Shown: positions 42,755 to 51,773, counted from the first letter of the stretch. The stretch: 62,726 nucleotides of DNA from Thermoproteota archaeon (GCA_027491435.1 JAOZFG010000034.1:1-62726); one strand, 5' to 3'. Numbers and translations: made by a program. Notes: generated by a model not told the origin, from the sequence alone.

Positions 42755-43057
42755 ATGAATATGCTAGATCTGTACTTAGAGGTTAAGGAGGTTAGAAAGA
42801 TCCCTCAGGGAATACAGCTCGCGTTGGGAAGGCCCGCGAGCGTTCAGGAAGTGCCAATGCCCGAAAGTGAAGAGGAGGCGATGATGTACCAGATGATCAG
42901 GGCTATGGAGAAGTACGTGAAGATACCGGTGATGGCGGTGACCGTGGAGTCGCCTATTGTAGCCACAATAACCCTCACGGAGGAGGAGTACCATAGCTTA
43001 GGCAAGCCCACCGTTGGGGACGTGCTCAGGATAGCTCTGAGCAGGGGCGAGGGTTAG
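42755..43057 (+). CDS. Unknown 100-residue protein
   Basis: A small soluble alpha/beta protein. Features: a strand YLEVKEVRKI, an acidic Met-rich helix (PESEEEAMMYQMIRAMEKY), strands VMAVTVE and IVATITLTEEEY, and a conserved-looking end GKPTVGDVLRIAL. Size and ending made me think of arcadin-1 of the crenactin system, but this is only an impression. TATA-like TTTTTAATG (about 42724-42733) is about 26 bp before the ATG. It overlaps the next gene by one base (TAGTG). Confidence 0.45.
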   Translation: MNMLDLYLEVKEVRKIPQGIQLALGRPASVQEVPMPESEEEAMMYQMIRAMEKYVKIPVMAVTVESPIVATITLTEEEYHSLGKPTVGDVLRIALSRGEG

Positions 43058-44082
43058 TGTCCTCCCCCTTCCTGTTACTGTTGCTTCTGACCCTCACAGG
43101 TGGCTTCGTCAGGTTCGCCGTAGCTGACATCAACGGAGACGGTTCTTTGGAATTCATAGCCTATGATGGCCGATTTCTGAAGGCCTTCTCCCAATCGGGA
43201 GAGGTACTCCACAAGTGGAAGTATAAGGTGAGTAGCGGGATCGCTGTAGCGGACCTCGACGAAGACGGCATGGAGGAGCTAATATTTGGGACTGAGGATG
43301 GGAGGCTCCTGGCCGTAAACTCTGATGGTAAACTTTGGTCGGTGAGGACGGGAACTCCTGTCGTTGCTAAGCCCGCAGTAGGTGATTACGTGGTTGCAGT
43401 GGACTTCAGGGGCGTTCTCTACTTCATTAAGGGCGGTGAGATCGTCAAGAAGATGAGGATGCTTGGCTGTTGCTGTCACGTTCAGAACCCTCCTGCTCTA
43501 GGAGATCTGAACGGAGACGGCGATGATGAAGTTGTAGTGGCCACAGATCCCGGGAGGGTCTTTATCATATCGGAAGGCAGGGTCTCCAGGAACTTCACCC
43601 TGAGAGGGTTCCCCTCCAAGCCCAAAGTTGTGAACGGAACCCTCTACCTGGGGACTAGGGGCCTCATAATGATTGGAAGTAGGAAGGTGGAGCTCGAACC
43701 TGACGAGTACCCCTTGGACTACGGGCCAGAGGGCTGGGTGAGCACTAAGAGGGTGGTATATCGGGGTAAAGAGGTTTTCAGGGGCGAGGTCAAGAGCGGG
43801 GTTATTCACCCGCTGCCCGTCTTCGTCGCCGGCGACGGCCTCTACTTTTACAACGGCTCCTTGGTCAAGGTGGATGAGGGAGACTTCCTACTCTACACCA
43901 GAGGGGACAAGGTGTTTGCCCTCTCCAGGGAGGAGTTTAAGGTTCACGTTTTAACCCCGCCCCAGAGGATCGAAAAGTCACCTGAAAAAGTCGAGACGCC
44001 CCTCGCAAAGGAGGTGGATTACTGGCCCCTCCTGCTTCTTCTACCGCTGGTTGTAATCCTGATCAAGAGACGGCCTTCCTGA
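43057..44082 (+). CDS. Secreted FG-GAP/VCBS-type repeat protein with C-terminal anchor
   Basis: A 341-residue surface protein. It starts with a signal peptide (SSPFLLLLLLTLTGG) and ends with one transmembrane helix (YWPLLLLLPLVVILI) plus RR. Between them are FG-GAP-like blades with calcium-loop motifs: DINGDGSLEF (about 24), DLDEDGMEEL (about 68) and DLNGDGDDEV (about 152). A CCC cluster (about 141-143) is unusual for a surface protein. The GTG start overlaps the upstream stop, so it forms an operon with the 100-residue gene. A role in adhesion or envelope monitoring is likely. Its 3' end overlaps the convergent moxR-like gene by 20 bp. Confidence 0.7.
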   Translation: MSSPFLLLLLLTLTGGFVRFAVADINGDGSLEFIAYDGRFLKAFSQSGEVLHKWKYKVSSGIAVADLDEDGMEELIFGTEDGRLLAVNSDGKLWSVRTGTPVVAKPAVGDYVVAVDFRGVLYFIKGGEIVKKMRMLGCCCHVQNPPALGDLNGDGDDEVVVATDPGRVFIISEGRVSRNFTLRGFPSKPKVVNGTLYLGTRGLIMIGSRKVELEPDEYPLDYGPEGWVSTKRVVYRGKEVFRGEVKSGVIHPLPVFVAGDGLYFYNGSLVKVDEGDFLLYTRGDKVFALSREEFKVHVLTPPQRIEKSPEKVETPLAKEVDYWPLLLLLPLVVILIKRRPS

Positions 44083-45109
44083 CCACCTCTAAACCCTCCC
44101 TTATCACCCTGTACCTGGCAGAGAACCTCCCGCCCTCCTCCTCGTACTCCACCACCTTCTCCAGCCTCGGCACGACCCTGTGGTTGAAGGCGGGGAAAAG
44201 CATGGCGTTCACGTCCTCCTTCCTCACCTCCCCCCTCCCGCTCAGGTAGGCCCAAGCCTTGGAGAGCTTCAAGAGGTGTATCCCTCCTCTAGGGCTAACC
44301 CCTAGCTCGAAGAACTCCCCGACCTGTGGCAGGAACTCCGGCCTGGTCAGCCTGGTGAGCAGGGTGACGTGCTCCAGCACCTCCTCGCTCACCTTCACCC
44401 TGACCACTTCGTCCTGAGCTCTTATCACGTCCTCTGGGTCGGCCACCTTCATAACTTCTTGAAGGGGCTCCTCAATCCTGCCCTCATGCAGCTTGAGGAT
44501 TTCCCTCTCCTCCTCCACGCTCTCAGGGTAGCCCATCACCACCCTGGTCACGAACCTGTCAAGCTGGGCCTCCGGGAGTGGATAAGTGCCCTCCTGCTCC
44601 ACCGGGTTCTGTGTGGCCGCGACGAAGAAGAACTTCCCCCTGGACCGATCCTCCAGAAAGTAGGTCTTGTTCCCTATTGTGACGCTCCTCTCCTGCATCG
44701 CCTCCAGCAGGGCCGACTGGGTCCTGGGAGTGGCCCTGTTTATCTCGTCGGCCAGCACGAAGTAAGCGAATATGGGCCCGAGCCTAGGCTCGAAGTCCCT
44801 GGTCCTGGGGTTAAAGACCAGGCTTCCCGTTACGTCTGAGGGCATTAGATCAGGGGTGAACTGGATCCTTGAAAAGCCAGAGAACTCGACTCCGTTTACA
44901 GTAACCTTTTCCCCCAGCAGCCCAAGGGACTTGGAGAGGGCCCTCACCAAGGTTGTCTTCGCTATTCCCGGAACTCCCTCCAGGAGGACGTGTCCCCTGG
45001 CCAGCAGGGAAGCCACTACTATCTTCTTCTCCAGCCTATATCCTATGACCGACCTGTCCAAGGCCTCCAGGACCTTCTTTATCCTAGTTAGTGATGATGA
45101 AGTCCCCAA
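44063..45109 (-). CDS. MoxR-family AAA+ ATPase
   Basis: A 348-residue MoxR ATPase. Walker A is GVPGIAKTTL, Walker B LADEINRATPRTQSALLEAMQE, then the sensor ATQNPVEQEGTYPLPEAQLDRF, an unmistakable MoxR block. MoxR proteins work as chaperones with VWA proteins in assembly or metal insertion. DUF58 and two VWA genes lie just across the divergent promoter, so a joint system is likely. It overlaps the upstream gene by 26 bp. Confidence 0.92.
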   Translation of the reverse strand: MGTSSSLTRIKKVLEALDRSVIGYRLEKKIVVASLLARGHVLLEGVPGIAKTTLVRALSKSLGLLGEKVTVNGVEFSGFSRIQFTPDLMPSDVTGSLVFNPRTRDFEPRLGPIFAYFVLADEINRATPRTQSALLEAMQERSVTIGNKTYFLEDRSRGKFFFVAATQNPVEQEGTYPLPEAQLDRFVTRVVMGYPESVEEEREILKLHEGRIEEPLQEVMKVADPEDVIRAQDEVVRVKVSEEVLEHVTLLTRLTRPEFLPQVGEFFELGVSPRGGIHLLKLSKAWAYLSGRGEVRKEDVNAMLFPAFNHRVVPRLEKVVEYEEEGGRFSARYRVIREGLEVVRKAVS

Positions 45110-45953
45110 CCTTCTTCACCTCCGACCAAGGGACGTCTTCGTAGAGGTCCTCCCCCTCAACTTTGACCACTTTATCAGAGAGCTCGTCCAGGACCTCCTG
45201 AGGGGCCTCCATCTTCTTCAGGACTTCCTTCACCTCCTCATATCTCTCCGCCGAAAGCTTGGGCTCCTTGTAAGGGTCAGCCAGTCTGGTAAGCTCCTCC
45301 ACCAACTCCCTGTAGCCCTTCCTCCTGAGCCAGGTGATGAAGGGGAGCCACCTTATCACCTTAGAGGACCCTTTCCTGGAGTAGACCCTGACGCCCGGGT
45401 GTCCAAAGCCTATTACTAGTTCACCGGCAATGCCCAGGATGCCCCTTTCCCTGCTCAGAACCACCTTCTGTCTGACCATATCGGGAAGGGGGTTCTCAGG
45501 CCTCATCAGCGGTTCCATCCCCCTGTACCACACCTCCCTCGGGGTGTCCAGAAGTATCACCCTGAGCTCCCTCCTCACGCCCTCATACTCCACTGTGAGG
45601 TCGTCCACCCACTTGACCTCCGAGACCGGAACCTTGGCCTTGAGCACTTTTACTTCGGCGCTATACACCTTCTTGGGGAGCTCTATCCCGTGATCTCTGG
45701 CCACGCTCACCATGCCCTCCAAGGGGGCGTCGGGAGGGAGGGTTATGCCCTTGCTCTCAAGCCTTATCCTCAGTTCCTCAACGTCTACGGTGCTCTCTCC
45801 CACTCTTACAGGCATTTCCACCAGGAGGAAGGGCCCTTCCTCCGTGAACTCGGCCCCTCCACATAAGCCGTAGTGTAAGCCATCCGAGTCGACCACCTCG
45901 TAGCCAACCAGCTCCTCTGGCGTGAAGAACCTCTCTTTTAGCTCGGACCTCAT
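45084..45953 (-). CDS. Unknown protein with PRC-barrel-like ends
   Basis: A 289-residue soluble protein, first in an operon with moxR. Its beginning (LVGYEVVDSDGLHYGLCGGAEF) and its end (DVPWSEVKKVGDFIITN) look like PRC-barrel beta segments, the small barrels found in ribosome maturation and archaeal cell-division proteins. The centre has two further beta-rich stretches and basic patches (RKGSSKVIRWLPFITWLRRKGY). Function unknown; constant linkage with moxR would suggest a substrate or adaptor. A TATA on the minus strand (about 45974-45984) is 26 bp upstream of the ATG. Confidence 0.5.
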   Translation of the reverse strand: MRSELKERFFTPEELVGYEVVDSDGLHYGLCGGAEFTEEGPFLLVEMPVRVGESTVDVEELRIRLESKGITLPPDAPLEGMVSVARDHGIELPKKVYSAEVKVLKAKVPVSEVKWVDDLTVEYEGVRRELRVILLDTPREVWYRGMEPLMRPENPLPDMVRQKVVLSRERGILGIAGELVIGFGHPGVRVYSRKGSSKVIRWLPFITWLRRKGYRELVEELTRLADPYKEPKLSAERYEEVKEVLKKMEAPQEVLDELSDKVVKVEGEDLYEDVPWSEVKKVGDFIITN

Positions 45954-45985
45954 ACAATTTTATGGGTAGACCTCCCTATTATAGT
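45954..45985. promoter_or_regulatory. 32 bp divergent promoter of the MoxR/VWA cluster
   Basis: Plus-strand AATTTTATGG (about 45955-45964) is 27 bp before ATG 45986. Minus-strand ACTATAATAG (about 45975-45984) is 26 bp before ATG 45953. Each TATA abuts the start codon of the other gene, so the two transcription complexes would compete for the same 32 bp. Confidence 0.55.
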
Positions 45986-46789
45986 ATGTCATTTTGTAAG
46001 AGGGTGAGGTCAGAGCTCAGGGCCGGGCTCAGCCGGTCGGCGAACATGGCAGTTGGCGAGTCCCCTGTTGACGTCGTGGGAATTGGGCTTGAGTACCTAG
46101 ACCTGAGGGAGTACAGATATGGGGATGACGTGAGGAGAGTTGACTGGCGTGCTTCAGCCAGGAGCGTTGACGAGAGGTTGTTCGTTAAGGTTTACAGGGT
46201 TGAGAGGAGGGTTCAGGTTAACCTGGTGGTGGACCTCACCTCCTCAATGGGGTTCAAGGAGAAGCCCCTTATCCTGGCCAGAGCGTTGGGCTTAGTCTTG
46301 GGCTTGGCCTCCAGGCTGAAGGACGTTGTAAGGCCTGTGGTGCTGGCTGACAGGGTGAGGGTGTACCCACCCATGGAGGGGGAGAAGGCCTCATACCTGT
46401 TGCTCAGGGAGGCCTGCTCGGGGTTTAAGGGTGGCTTAACCCTGGGCGCGTTGAAGTTTAGGGGGAGGAGCGTCGTATTCACCGACCCAGCCCAGCCTTT
46501 GGAGGAGGTGAGAAGAGCCAGGGGGATGGGCGCCTCCCTCTTCCTGGTGGCGTCTAAGGGAGAGTTGGGCCTGCCCGTCAGCGGAGCCGGGGCGGTAGGG
46601 GACCTGGAGCTCGGGTTAAATGAGTTCTACGATTTAAACGAGTTCAGCACGGCAGTCAGGGTGCACCTGAACTCCATGAAGGCTTTGCTAGGGGACAGGG
46701 GAGCTTTGCTTACAGAGGACACTGTAAGAAGGCCCCTAAGCGTCGCCCTGCCCTACGTGAGGTGGACTAGGGGAGGTGTCCCCCATTAG
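45986..46789 (+). CDS. DUF58 protein
   Basis: A 267-residue DUF58 protein with the diagnostic LREYRYGDDVRRVDWRASAR (about 53-72), followed by a VWA-like fold: NLVVDLTSSMGF has the D-x-S/T-S-like metal-site start. Such proteins accompany MoxR ATPases. There is no N-terminal membrane anchor, unlike many bacterial members. The ATG at 45986 is chosen over one at 45962 because of the TATA spacing. It overlaps the next gene by 14 bp. Confidence 0.85.
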   Translation: MSFCKRVRSELRAGLSRSANMAVGESPVDVVGIGLEYLDLREYRYGDDVRRVDWRASARSVDERLFVKVYRVERRVQVNLVVDLTSSMGFKEKPLILARALGLVLGLASRLKDVVRPVVLADRVRVYPPMEGEKASYLLLREACSGFKGGLTLGALKFRGRSVVFTDPAQPLEEVRRARGMGASLFLVASKGELGLPVSGAGAVGDLELGLNEFYDLNEFSTAVRVHLNSMKALLGDRGALLTEDTVRRPLSVALPYVRWTRGGVPH

Positions 46790-47642
46790 GCGGGATGGCA
46801 AGAACGTCCTGATATTCGCCGGCTTGCTAGCCCTCCTGCTGGCCATTTTCGCCATCACGCTTATCCCCGAAGCTGAGGCAAAGTACGACCTTAGGGAGCT
46901 TCCAGAGGACTTCATCCGGGCAGTTCACGGCCTGAACCTGAGCGTGAACTCCCTTCACATGAAACTGGACACTAGGGCCCTTGCCGAGGAGATGGGCTCC
47001 CTGGCCAAGAGGTTGATGAAGGTCCACGAGGAGGGGCTCTTCAAGGGCAAGTTGGGGAAGTTATTGAACGAGGCCTCCCTCTCCTACTCCAAGGTGGCTG
47101 AGGCTGCCAGGTACGTTAGTGAGCTCTCCTCCGAGCTCAGGGAGAAAAGGGACGAGTTGAGCCTTATGTTCAGTTACCTGGAGAACTGCAGCGTTGAGGA
47201 GGCCAGGGACTTAGTCGAGAAGCTGGAGCTAGAGAGCACCCTGGAGAAAGCCTCTTCTGCCTTGAACGCCCTGAATCAAGTTAATGAGACCTCTTTACTA
47301 TCAGAGGAACACAGACGCGTTTACAACGAGTCAGTTCATAAGGTGAAGAAAATTTACGATATGTTGGTGGAGCTGATCAAGGTCAGGGATCTCCTGAGTG
47401 AGGAGGACCCCAAGGTGTTGAGGGAGCTCTGCCTGGCCAGAAAGCTGGGCAGGAGGCCTGATCCCTCCCTATCATACGGGAGTGCCTTATCTAGGCTACG
47501 ACAGTTGGACCCAAGCTCTGGGTACGACTACGCTTTCCAGATATACCAGGTCAAGTCTTGGCTTAAGGGAGCTCGGTGCAGGGGTTCAAGTGGCAGAGCT
47601 GGCTCAGGCGCTGGCACCTGGTACCCGGAGAGTGACGATTGA
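46776..47642 (+). CDS. Membrane-anchored helical protein of the MoxR/VWA cluster
   Basis: A 288-residue protein starting at GTG. One transmembrane helix (about 11-28) is followed by long alpha-helical, coiled-coil-like segments (about 36-210) rich in Leu, Glu and Lys, and a Gly/Ser-rich tail. I recognise no family. Lying between DUF58 and the two VWA genes, with overlapping ends on both sides (14 and 4 bp), it is probably a structural part of the same complex, with the helical part outside the membrane. Confidence 0.55.
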   Translation: MSPIRRDGKNVLIFAGLLALLLAIFAITLIPEAEAKYDLRELPEDFIRAVHGLNLSVNSLHMKLDTRALAEEMGSLAKRLMKVHEEGLFKGKLGKLLNEASLSYSKVAEAARYVSELSSELREKRDELSLMFSYLENCSVEEARDLVEKLELESTLEKASSALNALNQVNETSLLSEEHRRVYNESVHKVKKIYDMLVELIKVRDLLSEEDPKVLRELCLARKLGRRPDPSLSYGSALSRLRQLDPSSGYDYAFQIYQVKSWLKGARCRGSSGRAGSGAGTWYPESDD

Positions 47643-48505
47643 TGTTCCAGAGGCCTGAGCTATTGATCCTCTTAGCCTTGATGGTGCCCCTCCTGTTACT
47701 TCACAGGAGAGCGGCCCTCAGGTTCAAGTTCGCATTGAAATACTTCGACTATTCCGGGGACCATCGACTCCGACTGACCGTTAGTTCAGCTAGGCTACTG
47801 GCCCTCCTCCTCATCGTGATCTCAGCAGCTACGCCAGCGTTTAAACAAACTGTTAAGGAGGAAGTCCCTCTGGAGATGGCAGAACTCCTCTCCGGGAGGC
47901 AAGTCCTCCTGGTCATAATGGTAGACGTCTCCAAGAGCATGATTGGAAGGTTGGATAGGGTGAAAGCCGTTCTGAGCGAGATGAACTACCCCAACACCAC
48001 AGTTCACCTGGCCACCTTCTCAGGTAAGGTCAGGCCAGTGTACAGTGGGACGGCGGAAGGGCTAGCGTCTGTACTCCCAAGCCTGAAAGCTGGGGAGAGG
48101 TACACGGCCATAGGGGACGCCCTGGTTTACGCCAGGTCCTATGCCCTTGGCTACCCGCTGCCCTCGGCGGTGATCCTGTTCTCAGACGGCAGGCAGAACT
48201 ACGGGAGCGATCCCCTCAAGGTGGCCAGGGGTTACGGAGTGCCTTTAATAGTGGTGGCCGTTGACGAGGTCAACGTGTTAGGCCAAGTAGCGGCACTGGC
48301 CGAGGGTAAGATTTACAGCTTAGAGGACTTCCCAGCGGATTACAAGCAGTTCGCCAAGGAGCTCATGTTGAGGTCTAGGTACTTAGCGTTGAAGGCTAAG
48401 GGAGAGGCATACGTGGAGAGGGAGGTTCTGGACTACTTCCCCACCCTCCTGGCGCTAGCCCTCTCCCTGGTGACCTTCATAATATCCCAGGGTGACGGGC
48501 TTTGA
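47639..48505 (+). CDS. VWA-domain membrane protein (BatA/BatB-like), first copy
   Basis: A 288-residue protein with two N-terminal hydrophobic helices (about 8-22 and 51-66), a VWA domain with the metal site VDVSKSM (DxSxS) near 98, and ATFSG and LFSDGRQ carrying further metal-site positions. A last hydrophobic helix closes it (about 268-285). This is the Bat-type layout. It overlaps the neighbours by 4 bp on each side. Confidence 0.82.
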   Translation: MMFQRPELLILLALMVPLLLLHRRAALRFKFALKYFDYSGDHRLRLTVSSARLLALLLIVISAATPAFKQTVKEEVPLEMAELLSGRQVLLVIMVDVSKSMIGRLDRVKAVLSEMNYPNTTVHLATFSGKVRPVYSGTAEGLASVLPSLKAGERYTAIGDALVYARSYALGYPLPSAVILFSDGRQNYGSDPLKVARGYGVPLIVVAVDEVNVLGQVAALAEGKIYSLEDFPADYKQFAKELMLRSRYLALKAKGEAYVEREVLDYFPTLLALALSLVTFIISQGDGL

Positions 48506-49467
48506 TCGAGTTCGAGAACCCCTACGTGCTCTTGCTCATCATCCCAGCTTGGGCCCTACTTCTCTGGGGGCACAAGAGTTTTCTATACTCGAAGATTTAC
48601 TCCTTAAGGAACCCCATGGCTAGAGTGGTCAGGCCTAGAAAGCTGAAGAGGCGAAGGCTTGGGACCCTGGCCCTAAAGCTGGCCGTGTCCGCCCTACTAG
48701 TGATCAGCCTCTCCGGACCTTATTTAATCAGGACTAAGGTTGTGGAGAAGGAGCTTACCAGCGAGCTAGAACAGGTGTTGAAGGCTGGAAGGCCTGCTGT
48801 CGTAATCTGCCTTGACGTCTCGGGGAGCATGGCCGACCCCTTCCCCGGAGGTGTAAAAATACAGGTGGCTAAAGAGGTGATTAACAGGTTTCTGGACCTA
48901 ATACCTGAGGGGGTGGACGTGGGGCTAATAGCCTTCTCCCATTCGGTGGTGGAAGAGGTGGCCCCTACTGAAGATAGGTCCCTGGTCAGGGAGGCGTTGG
49001 CAAAGCTCAAGGCTGAAGGAGGGACCATGTACACCTACCCGCTCACCTCAGCTCTTAACTACCTAATGGCCTACAGGGTGTTGAACCTCTCCACGATGGT
49101 GATCTTCGTGACCGATGGAATGCCAGGGGATCAGTACAGGCCACTCCTCCAGAAGTTCGTTAAGTGGGGAGTTCCCATATACACGGTCTACATAGGCTCC
49201 GGTCAGGGCGCCTCGGAAACCGAGTTCATGGCCTCTAAAACTGGAGGGAGGATGTTCACAGCTGAAAGCGCTGATGAGCTCAGGGCCATCTTTCAAGATC
49301 TGGTCAAGGAGGCTAAGAAGCTTAAGGTTAAGTCTCAGGTCAGGCTTAAGTTCCGAAAAGAGGTTAAGGTGAGGGAACCCCTATCCTGGATGTTCTCCTC
49401 CCTAGCGGCCCTTCTCTTCCTTGCCCTTTCGTTTAAGAGGTACCAGATTTCTAAGCTTACTCCTTAG
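48502..49467 (+). CDS. VWA-domain membrane protein (BatA/BatB-like), second copy
   Basis: A 321-residue paralogue of the preceding gene. Helices at about 8-22 and 55-72, a VWA domain with LDVSGSMAD (perfect DxSxS) near 99, GGTMYTY and VTDGMPG completing the metal site, and a C-terminal helix. The two VWA proteins probably pair, and MoxR would act on them. The 3' end overlaps the convergent ABC-linked gene by 66 bp. Confidence 0.85.
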   Translation: MIEFENPYVLLLIIPAWALLLWGHKSFLYSKIYSLRNPMARVVRPRKLKRRRLGTLALKLAVSALLVISLSGPYLIRTKVVEKELTSELEQVLKAGRPAVVICLDVSGSMADPFPGGVKIQVAKEVINRFLDLIPEGVDVGLIAFSHSVVEEVAPTEDRSLVREALAKLKAEGGTMYTYPLTSALNYLMAYRVLNLSTMVIFVTDGMPGDQYRPLLQKFVKWGVPIYTVYIGSGQGASETEFMASKTGGRMFTAESADELRAIFQDLVKEAKKLKVKSQVRLKFRKEVKVREPLSWMFSSLAALLFLALSFKRYQISKLTP

Positions 49468-50088
49468 GCCAGAATACTCGTCCTTGTTGTAGTAGTAGTG
49501 GACTACGACCGTTACAGCCCCTATGGCCGCCGCGTCGAGGGCCCTTATCAACTGGTTCCTGGAGGGCCTTATGTAGGCTTCCAGAGAGGCGACAACGTCT
49601 GGAATGATGTAGGGTTGATTCCCCCTCTTGGACCTGACCACTGTGATCAGGGTCACTTCCTTACCGGTGGGTATGGGAAGGGCGCACTCCCCCTGTAATA
49701 GGTCGCAGGACGCCACCTCATTAGCTTCAAGCGTCTTTATCAGCCTCATGAACCCTCCCTCATCCCTGAGCTCATTGCGCACAACCTTATCTACCTTAGA
49801 GTTCGGGCTCAGGATCAGGTAAGCTCTTGCGAAACTGGGCTTAATCGGTTGAGGCCTCATCGCCGGAATTTGTACCCTAACCCTGTAGCTGTACCCTTCC
49901 ACCTTCTTGACCTCTATTGGCCCGTTTATCATGACGTCTATTTGGTCCCCTCTCAGGGTTGAAGTTATCACCGGCGTTCCCCCGTAGAAGCCCCAGTAAG
50001 AGGTGACGGTCTGACCGCTCATAACCAGTAAGACTGCTAGAGTGGCCAGGCCAGATATTAGGATGGCCAACCCAACTTCCCTAAGCAT
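49402..50088 (-). CDS. Membrane protein linked to an ABC exporter
   Basis: A 228-residue protein with an N-terminal transmembrane helix (about 5-24), an external beta-rich domain of about 150 residues with two Cys (VASCDLLQGEC, possible disulfide), a hydrophobic stretch near 185-200 and a basic tail. I recognise no family. The ATG at 50088 overlaps the permease stop (TAATG) with GAGG upstream, so it is the third gene of the ABC operon; a longer frame from 50172 is rejected. It may be the external partner of the exporter. Confidence 0.55.
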   Translation of the reverse strand: MLREVGLAILISGLATLAVLLVMSGQTVTSYWGFYGGTPVITSTLRGDQIDVMINGPIEVKKVEGYSYRVRVQIPAMRPQPIKPSFARAYLILSPNSKVDKVVRNELRDEGGFMRLIKTLEANEVASCDLLQGECALPIPTGKEVTLITVVRSKRGNQPYIIPDVVASLEAYIRPSRNQLIRALDAAAIGAVTVVVHYYYNKDEYSGLRSKLRNLVPLKRKGKEEKGR

Positions 50089-50846
50089 TAGCTCCTCACC
50101 TCCATCCTGTACTTGGCGTAAAGGAGGGTAAGGCCCCAGGACGCTAGGGCTATCAGGACGGTCGCAGGCCAAGGGGAGCTATTAATCGGGAGCATAGTGC
50201 GATAGGAAGGGTAAAAGGCCAGCATGACCCGGAGCAGAGGCGTGGCTCGCTGATGGGGGGGCACCAAAGTTATGGATATAGCGAACAGGGAGATCATCGG
50301 CAGGAAGTAGTACAGGATCAGGCCTACTATTATCGCCTTACCTCTGCCCCTAAAAATGGAAGAAATCAAGAAGAGCAGAGAGCCCAGCTCAAATATCTCC
50401 AGGATCTTCAAGAATATCTCCCTGAACTTCAGGGCCTCCACCAGGCTTGGGTTTATTATCAGCAAGGGGATCAGTATGCTGAGGAAGTATATCAGGGTGG
50501 TGGTGACCAGAGATGCAAGCATCCAGGAGAGGACGTAAGAAGTCCTGGAGATGGGATGAGAAAGGGCTAGGGTGACCCCCCCGCTCAGAAGCTCCTCTGA
50601 GTACGTGGCGACGGCAAATATAAGAGTTAAGGAGAGAAAGAATGATGTGAAGTTTAGGAAGAACATGTCCAGCCCGCCCATCGCAGTGGGCCTCACCCTT
50701 ATGGATGCGGAGGCGTTCAGCAGGATGAAGGAGTGTATGGGCACTATTATCAGGACGGTAATGACCAGGGACAACACCACGATTCCGTGGACGTAACCCT
50801 GGTAGATGCTTATCTCCCTAAACTTTCGCCTTAAGGACCCTCTCAT
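50088..50846 (-). CDS. ABC-2-type transporter permease
   Basis: A 252-residue protein with six hydrophobic helices and, between the second and third, the ABC-2 loop GGVTLALSHPISRTSYVLSW, typical of exporter permeases paired with CcmA-type ATPases. The start is uncertain: the ATG at 50846 overlaps the ATPase by 29 bp; another ATG at 50855 is three codons earlier. The exported substrate is unknown. Confidence 0.8.
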   Translation of the reverse strand: MRGSLRRKFREISIYQGYVHGIVVLSLVITVLIIVPIHSFILLNASASIRVRPTAMGGLDMFFLNFTSFFLSLTLIFAVATYSEELLSGGVTLALSHPISRTSYVLSWMLASLVTTTLIYFLSILIPLLIINPSLVEALKFREIFLKILEIFELGSLLFLISSIFRGRGKAIIVGLILYYFLPMISLFAISITLVPPHQRATPLLRVMLAFYPSYRTMLPINSSPWPATVLIALASWGLTLLYAKYRMEVRS

Positions 50847-51732
50847 ACATGTCACCCAGCTCCGACCCGTGATGGTTTAGCCCTGTTATCCCGTAGGCCT
50901 GCCTAAGCTTCTCAAGCTCATTTATCAGCTCCTCCCTCATCCTCCCATCCACCTTCACAATTACCCCTTCCCGAGCGAGCTCCACGCCCCTAACGTAATC
51001 TAGGGAGATCAGGTGTCTAGCAAGCTCTCTGCTCCTCCTAGCCCTAACCTCGTAGCTGCTGATGACTCCGTACCTCTTGGCAAGCTCGTCCAGTGGGCCC
51101 CAATCCAGGGTAACGCCCCCTCCTATGAATATGGCGTAGTCACACACTTCCTTGAGCTCTGGAAGTATGTGGCTAGATATCAAGATGGTAACGCCCAGCT
51201 CCCTCTTTAAGAGCTTAATCAGCTTGAGGATCTCCAACCTAGCTAGAGGATCGAGGTTTGCAGTTGGTTCGTCAAGCAGAAGCACTTCAGGATCTCCTAG
51301 AAGGGCTTGGGCCAGGCCAAGCCTCTGAAGGTAGCCCCTAGATAGGGCCTCAACCCTCTTATCTAGGTATCCAGTGATGCCCGTCAGCTTAGCTACCCTC
51401 TCAACTTCCTCCATCCCGTAGCCTCTAAGCTTGGCCAGGTACTTAAGAAGGGTCTTCACAGTCACCTTAATGGGATATATGGGAACCTCGTGAAGCACTC
51501 CCAGGGAGCTTCTCACCTCCACCTCCTGCTCCCACGGGTCCATTCCCAGGACCCTGACTTCTCCCGCGTCCCTCCTAAGGAGCCCCACCAGGACCTTTAT
51601 GGTTGTGGTCTTCCCGCTCCCGTTGGGCCCCAAGAAGCCAGCGGTGCTTCCCCTGGGTAAAGAGAAGGTCACGTCCTTAAGGGCCTCAAACTTGCCGAAC
51701 CTTTTCCTTAACCCCTTAACCTCTATTATCAT
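50818..51732 (-). CDS. ABC transporter ATP-binding protein (CcmA type)
   Basis: A 304-residue ATPase. Walker A GPNGSGKTTT (about 35-44), signature LSRGYLQRLGLAQAL, Walker B VLLLDEPTANLDP and the switch His in ISSHILPE are intact. The C-terminal 90 residues form the usual CcmA extension. It is the first gene of a three-gene exporter operon. The operon start lies about 40 bp from the V4R-wHTH regulator's end, on the same strand, so it may be co-transcribed with or controlled by that regulator. Confidence 0.9.
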   Translation of the reverse strand: MIIEVKGLRKRFGKFEALKDVTFSLPRGSTAGFLGPNGSGKTTTIKVLVGLLRRDAGEVRVLGMDPWEQEVEVRSSLGVLHEVPIYPIKVTVKTLLKYLAKLRGYGMEEVERVAKLTGITGYLDKRVEALSRGYLQRLGLAQALLGDPEVLLLDEPTANLDPLARLEILKLIKLLKRELGVTILISSHILPELKEVCDYAIFIGGGVTLDWGPLDELAKRYGVISSYEVRARRSRELARHLISLDYVRGVELAREGVIVKVDGRMREELINELEKLRQAYGITGLNHHGSELGDMYERVLKAKV

Positions 51733-51773
51733 CGGCCTTTTACATCGGGAAGAAATTTAAACATTTTCATAGG

